DNA of 47,521 bases from Candidatus Bipolaricaulota bacterium. GTDB lineage: Bacteria; Bipolaricaulota; Bipolaricaulia; UBA7950; UBA9294. The stretch is from positions 1 through 47,521 of the forward strand of contig JAPLGD010000023.1 of the NCBI GenBank assembly GCA_026390345.1, written 5' to 3'. A program made the position numbers and the translations under genes. The stretch's first letter is position 1. Each line of letters opens with the position of its first letter. The notes under the pieces were generated by a model. The model saw only the letters and a list, made by a program, of their open reading frames with translations. It was not told where the DNA came from and searched no databases. This document shows positions 40,374 through 47,521 of the stretch, in pieces.

Positions 40374-42734
40374 CTACCCTCCGAGCTCGGAGATCGACGG
40401 CCCCCAAAGGATGAACGACGGGTACGACACCGGGATGCCGATGCGGAAATCCACCGACGGCGTCAAGGCCCCGCTGTAGCTCTTCGGCAACCCGACGGCG
40501 AAAGGAGCCGCGGTTGGGTGGACCATCGCCGCGCGCAGGTAGACGAACGCCGGAGACGCCTCGAGCGTTCCGTTCCCGTCGGTATCGATCTTGAGGCTGA
40601 ACCAAATGCTCGTCGATCCCGGAGCCGTGAACGTGTAGTCGATCGTTCCAGTCTGCAACGTCCCCTCGAACGTCAGGGTCTTCCCGACCGGCGTCGGCTC
40701 CGGCACGAGGCCCATCGGAGCGACTCCACCGCTCGCCACTTGGTTCACGGTCGAGAAGCCACCGTCCGTCCGCAGCTCGATCCGGTACGCGCGAGGCGCG
40801 GACCAACCGTTTCCGGCGTTGACGGTGATGTGCCACGTGTCGGTTCCCCAAACGAAGAACCCGGGCGTCGCTCCCATGGCCGGCGCCCCCGAAGGCCCAG
40901 GGCCGGGACCCGGGGCAGGCGGCGTGGGCGGCACGACGGTGATCATCTTCGTCACGGCGTTCTGCAGCCCGCTCGAGTCGGTGACGGTCAGTCGCACCGG
41001 CACCGTACCGGAGTTCACGTACGTCACTTGCACGACAGCGCCCGACGCGTCGTTCGTTCCGTCGCCGTTCATATCCCACTGGTACGAGGCGATCGTCCCG
41101 TCCGGGTCGTACGACGAACTCGCGTTGAGGGTGATCGGTTGGCCGGGCGTCGGCGACGCCGGCGAGTAGGTGAACGCTGCGACAGGAGCCTGCGCCGGTG
41201 TTCCCACCTGCACAGGCTGGGTCTGGGCGTTCGTCGCACCGTCGTCGTCGGTGACCGTGAGGGTCACCGGGAACGTGCCCGTCGTGGGAAACTGGTGGTA
41301 CACGACGACGCCGGTCGCCACGGCCGACCCATCCCCGAACGACCACGCGTACGACGCGATCGAGCCATCGGAATCCGTCGACGCCGAGGCGTCGAACTGG
41401 ACCCACTGCGACACGAGCGGCAACGTCGGCGAGTACAGGAACGCAGCCGTCGGCGGGTTGTTCACCGAGCCGGCCTGCACGGGATGCGTCTCCACGTCTT
41501 GAGCGCCCTTGTCGTCCGTGACCGTGAGGGACACGGGGAAGATCCCCGCCGTGTTGAAACGGTGCCACACGACGGCCCCGCTCGACGTGACTCCATCGCC
41601 GAATGCCCATGCGTAGGACGCAATCGTCCCGTCCGGATCGTAGGACGTCGACGCATCGAACTGAACCCAGCCGCCGACGCTCGTCACGGCCGGATCCGCC
41701 GTGAACAGCGCCACAGGCTGCTGGTTCGTAGGCCCAATCTGGATGACTTCGCTGACCGGGGACGTCGCTCCACGGTTGTCGGTGATGGTCAGGGTTGCTG
41801 TGTAAACCCCGCCGGCGCTGTACCGGTGCCAGACGACCGGCCCGGCACCCGTCGACCCGTCGCCGAACGCCCACGCGTAGGACGCGATCGTTCCGTCGGG
41901 GTCGAAGGACGCGGACGCATCGAACTGCACCCATTCATTGACGTTCGGAAGCGCGGGGGCGTACGTGAACGCCGGAACCGGGTTCTGGTTCGGCGGCGTC
42001 ACCGCCACGAGTGTGACGCTGATCGTCCTCGTCTTGCCCGCAATGACGAACACCGCGCTGTGCCACGTCCCATACCCCGTCTTGGAGATCTCGATCTCGT
42101 GGAATCCCTGGGCGACGTAGACGATGCGCGGCGTGTACCCCGAGTACGCGCTGTCGATGGCAATCGTGGCGCCCACAGGAACGGAGCGCAGATCGAGGGT
42201 CCCGTAGCTCGGCACGGTCCCCGAGATGATCTCGAAGTTCGTGAAGTTCCAGGTGCGTTCGCTCACGGGGAGGATTCCGAGGATCTGGACTTCCACCTGG
42301 GCCTGGAACGACTCGGGATCGGACGAGAAGTACGCGAACGGATCGACCGGCGACGTCGTCGCCAGGATCTGCAGGTACTCGGTGCCGAGTGGGGGTGCCA
42401 CCTTCCAGGTTCCGGGGACGACGTACTCGCCCGCCGCTACGTAGTTCTCCGAGCCTCCCGGGAACGCGTTCGGGAAGATCTGGTTCGCCGTGCCGTCCGG
42501 CTCGATGTCCCAGATGTAGATGTACGCCGCTTGGTTGACGCTGTAGTGAATCGTGATCGACTCACCGACCGCGTACGCGCCGCGATCGACCCAGATTCGG
42601 ACCGCGAGTTCCGTCGACTCCGGAGGAGTCGGAATGATCCCCTTCGGGGCAACGCCCTGAGCCCATCCCGCCGCGCCGACAAGCGCGACGAGGAGGGCGA
42701 GCGCAACTCCGACCCGCCACGTCCCCTTCTTCAT
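40374..42734 (-). CDS. Exported DUF4384-PEGA-PKD(x4) surface protein
   Basis: 786 residues. Signal peptide (GVALALLVALVGAAGWAQ). A DUF4384-type domain follows (about 35-150: VRIWVDRGAYAVGESITIHY, YIYIWDIEPDGTANQIFPN). Next comes a PEGA-like domain (GTLDLRSVPVGATIAIDSAY, GFHEIEISKTGYGTW). Four PKD repeats of ~90 residues each carry WVQFDASxSxDPDGxIASYAWxFGDG and TVTDDxGA. A Pro/Gly-rich linker (PPTPPAPGPGPGPSG) leads to a C-terminal domain of unknown type (~150 residues). GGAGGAG lies before the ATG at 42734. It is the last gene of the ECF-sigma locus and ends at a terminator. Likely an extracellular adhesive or structural protein. Confidence 0.88.
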   Translation of the reverse strand: MKKGTWRVGVALALLVALVGAAGWAQGVAPKGIIPTPPESTELAVRIWVDRGAYAVGESITIHYSVNQAAYIYIWDIEPDGTANQIFPNAFPGGSENYVAAGEYVVPGTWKVAPPLGTEYLQILATTSPVDPFAYFSSDPESFQAQVEVQILGILPVSERTWNFTNFEIISGTVPSYGTLDLRSVPVGATIAIDSAYSGYTPRIVYVAQGFHEIEISKTGYGTWHSAVFVIAGKTRTISVTLVAVTPPNQNPVPAFTYAPALPNVNEWVQFDASASFDPDGTIASYAWAFGDGSTGAGPVVWHRYSAGGVYTATLTITDNRGATSPVSEVIQIGPTNQQPVALFTADPAVTSVGGWVQFDASTSYDPDGTIASYAWAFGDGVTSSGAVVWHRFNTAGIFPVSLTVTDDKGAQDVETHPVQAGSVNNPPTAAFLYSPTLPLVSQWVQFDASASTDSDGSIASYAWSFGDGSAVATGVVVYHQFPTTGTFPVTLTVTDDDGATNAQTQPVQVGTPAQAPVAAFTYSPASPTPGQPITLNASSSYDPDGTIASYQWDMNGDGTNDASGAVVQVTYVNSGTVPVRLTVTDSSGLQNAVTKMITVVPPTPPAPGPGPGPSGAPAMGATPGFFVWGTDTWHITVNAGNGWSAPRAYRIELRTDGGFSTVNQVASGGVAPMGLVPEPTPVGKTLTFEGTLQTGTIDYTFTAPGSTSIWFSLKIDTDGNGTLEASPAFVYLRAAMVHPTAAPFAVGLPKSYSGALTPSVDFRIGIPVSYPSFILWGPSISELGG

Positions 42735-42778
42735 GTCTCCTCCTTGAGGCGATTCCGTCCGACTTCGCTTGCTAGAAC

Positions 42779-43474
42779 TCAATTCAACGCGGCAAGCACG
42801 ACCCGTGTCAAATCCTCGGGAACAAGACGGCCGAGAACGAGATCGACGTCCGCCGGCACGAGCACGGAGCCTCGGAGCATCGTGAGTCGAGCCTCGACGT
42901 CCTGGTAGATCAGGTTCCCGTCGTGCGGGCTTCCGCCGCTCTCGAGGTAGTCGCCGAGGGCGTCGCCGAGTTGGCTGAGCATGGCGTCGAAACGTGCCGT
43001 CGGAAGCGCCAACGCTCCCGAACTGGTCGGCGCCCCGGCCGACGCACGGAAGATTCCTTTGGCGTAGAGCAGGTCACACGTCCCAATCAGGATCCGGAGA
43101 CGCTGCTGCAGGAGCTGGTTCAGAGGGGCCAACGACACCCCCCGCGCCAGGCCCTCGAACGCCTTGTTGAGCAGCCCGTCCACGGGTATCCCCTCTTCGA
43201 GGGCCGCCACGACGGTTAGAATCACGGCCTCTTTGTCGGAGGCCGCGGCGGGAACCGTGAGCAGGCGCTCGAACAGACGCTCCACGTCGGCGGCGGGGAA
43301 CCCCTCCTGTCTCAAGGCTCGATCGAGCGTCGAGAGAATCCTCCCGTCGGCGGTCACAGGGATCGCGGAGAGCACCCGCTGGAAGTCGGCGAGGGCGACC
43401 TGCGCGCAGCCCCCTACTGCGAAGGCAAGTACGACACCCACGACCCCCAGAAGACCGACGAGCCGACGCGTCAT
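42779..43474 (-). CDS. Probable lipoprotein of the sigma-factor locus, unknown function
   Basis: 231 residues. A hydrophobic N-terminus ends in AFAVGGCAQ, a plausible though imperfect lipobox. The body is helical and soluble with LLNKAFEGLARGVSLAPLNQLLQQRL and a central CDLLYAKGIFRAS. No family recognised. Its ATG overlaps the stop of the anti-sigma-like gene (ATGA); the PKD gene begins 44 bases after its end. The tight layout suggests it is co-expressed with the sigma factor and may sit at the outer face of the membrane. Confidence 0.7.
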   Translation of the reverse strand: MTRRLVGLLGVVGVVLAFAVGGCAQVALADFQRVLSAIPVTADGRILSTLDRALRQEGFPAADVERLFERLLTVPAAASDKEAVILTVVAALEEGIPVDGLLNKAFEGLARGVSLAPLNQLLQQRLRILIGTCDLLYAKGIFRASAGAPTSSGALALPTARFDAMLSQLGDALGDYLESGGSPHDGNLIYQDVEARLTMLRGSVLVPADVDLVLGRLVPEDLTRVVLAALN

Positions 43475-44055
43475 ACGCCGTCGCCTCCTCCTCCCACGTA
43501 GCGGACCGAGCTGTACTCGCCAAAGCTCCGGACGTACTCGTCGGCCAGCGGATCCTGGCCCCACCAACGTCCGTCGATGACGAACGCGTACTCGTAGCGA
43601 CCGGGAGGCACGGAAACTCTCGCCGTCCAGATGCCGTCCCCGTCTTCATCGGACAGCGGCGTAGGCTCCCAATCGTTGAAGCTGCCGACGACCGACACGT
43701 TCTCGGCGTTGAGGGCGGGGAGGACGAACAGAAGCTCGTTCTTCGCCGTCGAGCGCAGCATGGTCTCGCGGGATTCGACCTTCAGACCGCCGAAGAGAGG
43801 AAGGTCCTTCCCGACGAGCGCGCCGACAGCGAGGAATGCGGCCGCGGTGGCAGCGACCACGACAATCTGGCCGAAGCGTCCGGCCCGGGTGGGCGCGACC
43901 AGCTGCTTCAGGCCGTTCAACCATCCCAGCCGCGGAGCACGATCCCCCAAGTCCTCGACGACCCGTTGTTCGAGTCCGTCGAGACGCCCGGCCGCCGCCG
44001 AGGCCTCTTCCCGCAGCGTCTCCCGCAACAGCCCTTCGAGAGGATCAGTGTTCAC
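43471..44055 (-). CDS. Membrane protein with CBM48-like domain, probable anti-sigma partner
   Basis: 194 residues. The cytoplasmic N-terminus (1-60) is helical and charged, one transmembrane segment lies at about 63-82 (QIVVVAATAAAFLAVGALVG), and an external E-set domain spans about 107-187. The latter reads VSVVGSFNDWEPTPLSDEDG, then PGRYEYAFVIDGRWWGQDPL, the signature of CBM48/AMPK-type glycogen-binding domains. Overlapping the sigma gene (GTGA) in this topology is typical of anti-sigma factors, yet the N-terminus has no Cys or His of the usual zinc (HxxxCxxC) domain. Sensing of a surface glycan is possible but inferred. Confidence 0.82.
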   Translation of the reverse strand: MNTDPLEGLLRETLREEASAAAGRLDGLEQRVVEDLGDRAPRLGWLNGLKQLVAPTRAGRFGQIVVVAATAAAFLAVGALVGKDLPLFGGLKVESRETMLRSTAKNELLFVLPALNAENVSVVGSFNDWEPTPLSDEDGDGIWTARVSVPPGRYEYAFVIDGRWWGQDPLADEYVRSFGEYSSVRYVGGGGDGV

Positions 44056-44627
44056 GATGGATCACGCTCCTCTCCCACGTACTCTTTCAACATGGCCTTC
44101 CCCCGATGAATCCGAGTCTTCACCGTTCCCTCGGGGATGTTCAGAGTGTCCCCGATCTCGCGGTACGACAAGTCGTTGTAGAACCGCAGCACCAGCGGCG
44201 CCCGATACGCATACGGCAAGCGCTGGAGCGCTTCGCGGATGCGGACGTGCCGTTCCTCCCGGGCGACCTCGCGCGCCGGGTCTGTACCTCCCCCCGAGTC
44301 CGTTTCGAGTTCGAACACGGGATGGGTTCTTCGGTAGCGGAGCCGGTTCCGGCACAGGTTCGCCGCAATCGTGAAGACCCACGTCGAGAACCGCTTGTCC
44401 AGCCGATACCGGCGCAGGTTCACGTACGCCCGGATGAACGCGTCGTGCGTGATGTCCTCCGCATCGGCCCGGTTCCGAAGAAACCCGAGGCAGAGACCGA
44501 ACACGGCGTCCTTGTACCGAGTCACGATCTCTCCCCATGCGGCGGTCTCTCCCTGCAGCGAAGCGCGCAACAGAGTCACCTCGTCCTGCATCCGATACAC
44601 GGGTCCGGTTGCCTCCTCGGTGCTCAA
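44052..44627 (-). CDS. ECF-type RNA polymerase sigma factor
   Basis: Up to 191 residues. Region 2 (YKDAVFGLCLGFLRNRADAEDITHDAFIRAYVNL, then RFSTWVFTIAANLCRNRLRYR) and region 4 (LQRLPYAYRAPLVLRFYNDLSYREIGDTLNIPEGTVKTRIHRGKAML) are both complete. They are joined by a short acidic linker, as in ECF sigma factors. The start is uncertain: TTG at 44627, a GTG at 44600 with GAGGAGG upstream, or ATG at 44591. It is the first gene of the locus with the CBM48-like membrane protein, the lipoprotein and the PKD surface protein, probably its own regulon. Divergent from the 44812 lipoprotein gene. Confidence 0.92.
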   Translation of the reverse strand: MSTEEATGPVYRMQDEVTLLRASLQGETAAWGEIVTRYKDAVFGLCLGFLRNRADAEDITHDAFIRAYVNLRRYRLDKRFSTWVFTIAANLCRNRLRYRRTHPVFELETDSGGGTDPAREVAREERHVRIREALQRLPYAYRAPLVLRFYNDLSYREIGDTLNIPEGTVKTRIHRGKAMLKEYVGEERDPS

Positions 44628-44811
44628 TATACACGGCGCGTCCTCGTTCGTTTCCCCTCGACATCGATCACCTCCGCTTGGGACGAACCCCCCAGCCCTT
44701 GCGTCCTCGCGTCCAGGGGCCGCAAACGAACGCGGAAGTAGACTTCGTCGGAGGTGTCACGCTGGGTTTCTGGCGACAAGGGATAGGACAGCTCCTGAGG
44801 AGGTCGACACG

Positions 44812-46122
44812 ATGTCTGGAAACAAGAGCGCAGCCCGACGCGACCTGAAGAGACTTGTGATGGCCGTTGGCCTGATGATGGTTCTGGCCGTAGGGCTCAC
44901 GGCGTGCCGGGGGTTCTTCGGACAGGGACCGATTGCCTTTCTCGTGGTGAACATGGGGGGCGATACCGAAGTTCCCGTCACGGTGACGTTCGACCTGAGC
45001 GGGTCGAGCGACCCCGACGGAACCATCGTGAGCTACGAGTTGGACGCAGACGACGGAACCGTCTACACGGGAACCGATGTCACGACGCCGATTCCGCATC
45101 CCTACACGGAAGCCGGAACGTACATCGTGAGCCTGACCGTCACCGACAACGACGGGCGAATCGGCATGGACTTGGAGACCTTGGTCATCGGCCCGGCCAT
45201 GATCGCCTTCGCGTCGAATCGGTCCGGCCAGTACGACATCTACCGAATGCAGGCCGACGGATCCGATGAAGGCGCCGTAGACGTAACCGACGACGACGAG
45301 CTCTTCCCCGACCTCGTGGGCACGACGCGCGGAGAGATCGCGTACACGGCGGAAGACAACCAGAGCTGGAACATCTGGACGATGGACGTCTCCGGCGGAA
45401 GCCTTTCCCCGTTGACCAGCCAAACCGCGTCGAACCAGATCCAACCGTCGTGGTCCCACGACGGAACCCAGATCGCCTACGCGTCCAACGACACGCAGAC
45501 CCCGTCCACGACGACGTGGGAGATCTACATCATGGACGTCGACGGCGCGAACGTCGAGCAGATCACCGAGCAGTCCCCAAGCTGGGCGATCGCTCCGGCG
45601 TGCTCGCCGATGAATGACGACGTCGTCTTTGTCTCCGACGCCGACTCGACCGGAGACAGCTCCGTGTGGCTCCTGCACGACGGAGCGGCGGAAGAGGTCT
45701 TCGACCCCGGCGCGGGCGAGCGCGCGGGGGATGCCTCGCCGGCCGTGACGATCGCCAGCGTGGATCTCCGCCTTCCGACTGGGGCCGGCATCTCGAGGCC
45801 GTCGTGGTCTCCGGACGGCGCCCTGATCGCGATCTCGGTGTCCGACGGGGCCGAGACCGACCTCTGGGTCATCGATCCATACGGGACGTACGCCGAACTG
45901 CTCGAGGACTACATCGACGACACGTACGCCGTGACCGCTACCGACGTCAATACCGCCGACAACGAGTTCAGCCCGTACTGGCTCGAGGATGGAACCGGGA
46001 TCGCCTTCGTGAGCGATCGCGACACCGGCTACCAGATCTACGTCGTGACTCTTGCGACCGGCGTGGTCACGACCTTGACCGAGACGGGAGACAACATCCT
46101 TCCGGCGTCGGAAAAGCCGTAA
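44812..46122 (+). CDS. PKD plus TolB-like beta-propeller lipoprotein
   Basis: 436 residues. The lipoprotein signal ends in VLAVGLTAC (lipobox LTAC). A PKD domain follows (about 45-120: FDLSGSSDPDGTIVSYELDADDG, SLTVTDNDGR). Then comes a propeller of TolB/WD40-like repeats with the pattern IAFASNRSGQYDIYRMQADGSD, PSWSHDGTQIAYASND and GTGIAFVSDRDTGYQIYVV. GAGGAGGT precedes the ATG at 44812. Propellers of this type usually bind peptides or polysaccharides at the cell surface. It is divergent from the ECF sigma gene, with 184 bases between, and could belong to the same regulon. It ends at a strong bidirectional terminator. Confidence 0.88.
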   Translation: MSGNKSAARRDLKRLVMAVGLMMVLAVGLTACRGFFGQGPIAFLVVNMGGDTEVPVTVTFDLSGSSDPDGTIVSYELDADDGTVYTGTDVTTPIPHPYTEAGTYIVSLTVTDNDGRIGMDLETLVIGPAMIAFASNRSGQYDIYRMQADGSDEGAVDVTDDDELFPDLVGTTRGEIAYTAEDNQSWNIWTMDVSGGSLSPLTSQTASNQIQPSWSHDGTQIAYASNDTQTPSTTTWEIYIMDVDGANVEQITEQSPSWAIAPACSPMNDDVVFVSDADSTGDSSVWLLHDGAAEEVFDPGAGERAGDASPAVTIASVDLRLPTGAGISRPSWSPDGALIAISVSDGAETDLWVIDPYGTYAELLEDYIDDTYAVTATDVNTADNEFSPYWLEDGTGIAFVSDRDTGYQIYVVTLATGVVTTLTETGDNILPASEKP

Positions 46123-46158
46123 GCCGAACAGCAGGCCCACGACCTCCTCGGGGCTGCG

Positions 46159-46185
46159 GGGGAGTGAGACTCGGTCTCACTCCCC
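46159..46185. terminator. Bidirectional terminator between the propeller gene and lnt
   Basis: Perfect 12-bp stem GGGGAGTGAGAC / GTCTCACTCCCC with loop TCG, followed on the plus strand by TTCACTTTTG. The lnt stop codon (46187-46189) lies just beyond the stem. Confidence 0.8.
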
Positions 46186-46186
46186 T

Positions 46187-47521
46187 TCACTTTTGCGTGC
46201 GCGGCCGTCGCCGGACAAGAAGAACGGCAGCCGCGGCGACCCCCAGAACGGAAAGGATCGGGGCGTCGCCAAGCCTCGCGTAGACCGTCATGTCGCTCCG
46301 ACGGTAGACGTCGCCGCTCAAGACTCCCTCTGTTCTCGTCGCCCGCGCGACTCGCCCATCCGGGGCGACGATCCCGGAGATCCCTCCGTTCGCGGCCTGG
46401 ACGAACCACCGACGGTTCTCCACCGCGCGAAACACACCGAACGCGAAGTGCGTAGGGAGCTCCGAACTTCCGACGAACCACGCGTCGTTCGTCACCGTGA
46501 CGAGGAGCGTCGCTCCGCGCCGGACGAGGTCCCGCGACCCCGCGGCAAACGTCGACTCAAAGCAGATCGGCGTCCCGATGCCGCCGATCGGGCGGCCATC
46601 CGCCCCAGCCGTGAGGTCCATCGGCAGGAGCGAACTCATGAGGCCCCCGAGCCCGAGGTCTTCCCAAATGGCACGACCCGGGACGAACTCGCCGAAAGGC
46701 ACCGGGCGGAGCATGTCGTAGACTCCGGCGACCGCCCCCGTCGGGTCGACGAGCACGGCGCTGTTGTAGACATGCCCATCTCGCCAGTTGCCCGTGCCAA
46801 ACAGAATGGACACCTCGCCCCGACGGGCCAGGTCGGCGAACCGATCGAAGACGTCAGGAGACTGGAGGATGTAGGACGGAAGGAACGACTCCGGGAAGGC
46901 CACGAGGTCCGGATTCCCGGCAATCGCCTCGTCGCCGAGCCGCAGGTAGCGGTCCGTCAACGCTGACACGTTGCGCGAGTTGAGCCTCGCCTCCTGCGGG
47001 ACCGTTGAGGCCACGACGGCGATGCGCTCCGCCGGAGCGGAATCCGGAGAGATCGGGGCGAGGGCGGGAAGAGCGAGCACGGCCAATCCTGCGGCCACCG
47101 CAAGCAGGTGTGCCGGACGGCGCTCTCGAAGGAACAGGTACACCCCCACGTTGCAGGCGACGATGCACGCGGTGATCGCGAGAGGGCCGGCGTAGGCGGC
47201 AAGTTGGACGAGGACCGGCGTGCGGTAGAGGGCCAAGTGAAGGGCCGAGAAACCAATCCCGAGGGGGCCGAGGCTTCGCAGGAACTCGAGGAGCGTCAGC
47301 GCCGCCGTCGCTACGATCAGAAAGGCGACGGGGCCCCGCCGGCGGCGCACCCACGAGAGAAGGATGCCAGCCACGCCGACCGGAACGGCCAAGTACGCCA
47401 CGAGCAGCACGTACCCCAAGGCGATGAGCGGCGTAAAGCGATACAGGGTCAGAATCCAGCGGAAGTCGAGGGCGAACAGCGCCGCCGCGAAGAGAAAGCC
47501 ACTCCGGAACCCGTGTCGCTC
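46187..47521 (-). CDS. lnt: Apolipoprotein N-acyltransferase, 5' end outside window
   Basis: The frame is open to the window edge, giving 444 residues (stop at 46187). The upstream part read from the edge, FLFAAALFALDFRWILTLYR, is the usual N-terminal membrane region, so no start lies in view. About six membrane segments precede a periplasmic nitrilase domain. It contains LVAFPESFLPSY (catalytic Glu) and GTPICFESTF (catalytic Cys). At the position of the catalytic lysine the family reads K-x-R/H-x-V-P-F-G-E; here it is YDMLRPVPFGEFVP with Met. Lnt N-acylates lipoproteins, in line with several lipoboxes in this window, but the Lys-to-Met change raises doubt about activity or the alignment. Confidence 0.88.
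   Translation of the reverse strand, partial: ERHGFRSGFLFAAALFALDFRWILTLYRFTPLIALGYVLLVAYLAVPVGVAGILLSWVRRRRGPVAFLIVATAALTLLEFLRSLGPLGIGFSALHLALYRTPVLVQLAAYAGPLAITACIVACNVGVYLFLRERRPAHLLAVAAGLAVLALPALAPISPDSAPAERIAVVASTVPQEARLNSRNVSALTDRYLRLGDEAIAGNPDLVAFPESFLPSYILQSPDVFDRFADLARRGEVSILFGTGNWRDGHVYNSAVLVDPTGAVAGVYDMLRPVPFGEFVPGRAIWEDLGLGGLMSSLLPMDLTAGADGRPIGGIGTPICFESTFAAGSRDLVRRGATLLVTVTNDAWFVGSSELPTHFAFGVFRAVENRRWFVQAANGGISGIVAPDGRVARATRTEGVLSGDVYRRSDMTVYARLGDAPILSVLGVAAAAVLLVRRRPRTQK

Noticed and set aside
41160-42000. Regularly spaced repeats that could suggest a CRISPR or tandem repeat array
   Set aside because: They are ~270-base coding repeats of PKD domains with diverged sequence, not short identical repeats with spacers.
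40218-42908. 896-codon plus-strand frame opposite the PKD surface protein
   Set aside because: Repetitive only because it mirrors the PKD repeats; no start signal.
44668-46140. 490-codon minus-strand frame opposite the propeller lipoprotein
   Set aside because: Antisense to PKD and propeller motifs with a lipobox and a good ribosome-binding site on the plus strand.

Overview
This is a bacterial window of high G+C content and dense gene packing, with many ATGA or GTGA start/stop overlaps. Gene content points to a peptidoglycan-making, lipoprotein-processing bacterium with anaerobic traits: MurE, MurF, MraY, Lnt, several lipoboxes, a tungsten-type aldehyde:ferredoxin oxidoreductase and a split glycine dehydrogenase. 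Abundant PKD/DUF4384/PEGA surface proteins, an S55 (SpoIVB-like) peptidase and the general repertoire would fit a candidate phylum such as Bipolaricaulota (OP1). That placement is an inference from gene content only and should be tested with the GyrB protein.

Layout. 1-1874: end of gcvPB and an AcoX-type ATP-NAD kinase. 1875-8904: a genomic-island-like block (HEAT-repeat protein, MFS transporter + ChrB-type protein, His-tailed EamA transporter) bracketed by two ~170-bp near-identical direct repeats made of hairpins and tRNA 3' fragments; the right copy abuts an intact tRNA-Arg(TCG). 8904-9465: a damaged tRNA array on the minus strand (Arg-TCG, His, eroded Arg-TCT, Gly, eroded probable Pro) that runs into the 3' end of a degP/htrA gene, so the protease reading frame continues through tRNA DNA. 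11002-14975: PP-loop tRNA-thiolation-like protein, folE, AOR. 15102-21167: probable operon gyrB - small exported protein - methyltransferase - murE - ade, converging on murF and an S55 peptidase on the other strand. 24605-33171: PKD/transglutaminase-like lipoprotein, AcuC-like deacetylase, TGS-uridine-kinase-like protein, NIF3 protein, exonuclease III, a STAS/HATPase plus STAS-like/HTH pair, and a DUF6504-like small protein with DNA polymerase IV. 33257-37620: exported protein, then a Crp/Fnr regulator - histidine kinase - response regulator operon with a CRP-like box over its promoter. 37785-44627: tRNA-Leu, mraY with an uncharacterised partner, and an ECF-sigma / membrane CBM48-like protein / lipoprotein / PKD-PEGA-DUF4384 surface-protein locus. 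44812-47521: PKD plus TolB-like propeller lipoprotein and a partial lnt whose usual catalytic lysine position reads methionine.

The most interesting parts are (a) the tRNA-derived direct repeats that bracket the 2.2-8.9 kb block; (b) the ECF sigma locus whose membrane partner carries a glycogen-binding-like E-set domain instead of a zinc anti-sigma domain and sits upstream of cell-surface proteins; (c) the STAS/ATPase plus STAS/HTH pair, which looks like a compact partner-switching transcription switch; (d) several promoters whose -10 box lies only 6-10 bases from the start codon, implying leaderless mRNAs. No CRISPR array, integrase, transposase or rRNA gene was seen.
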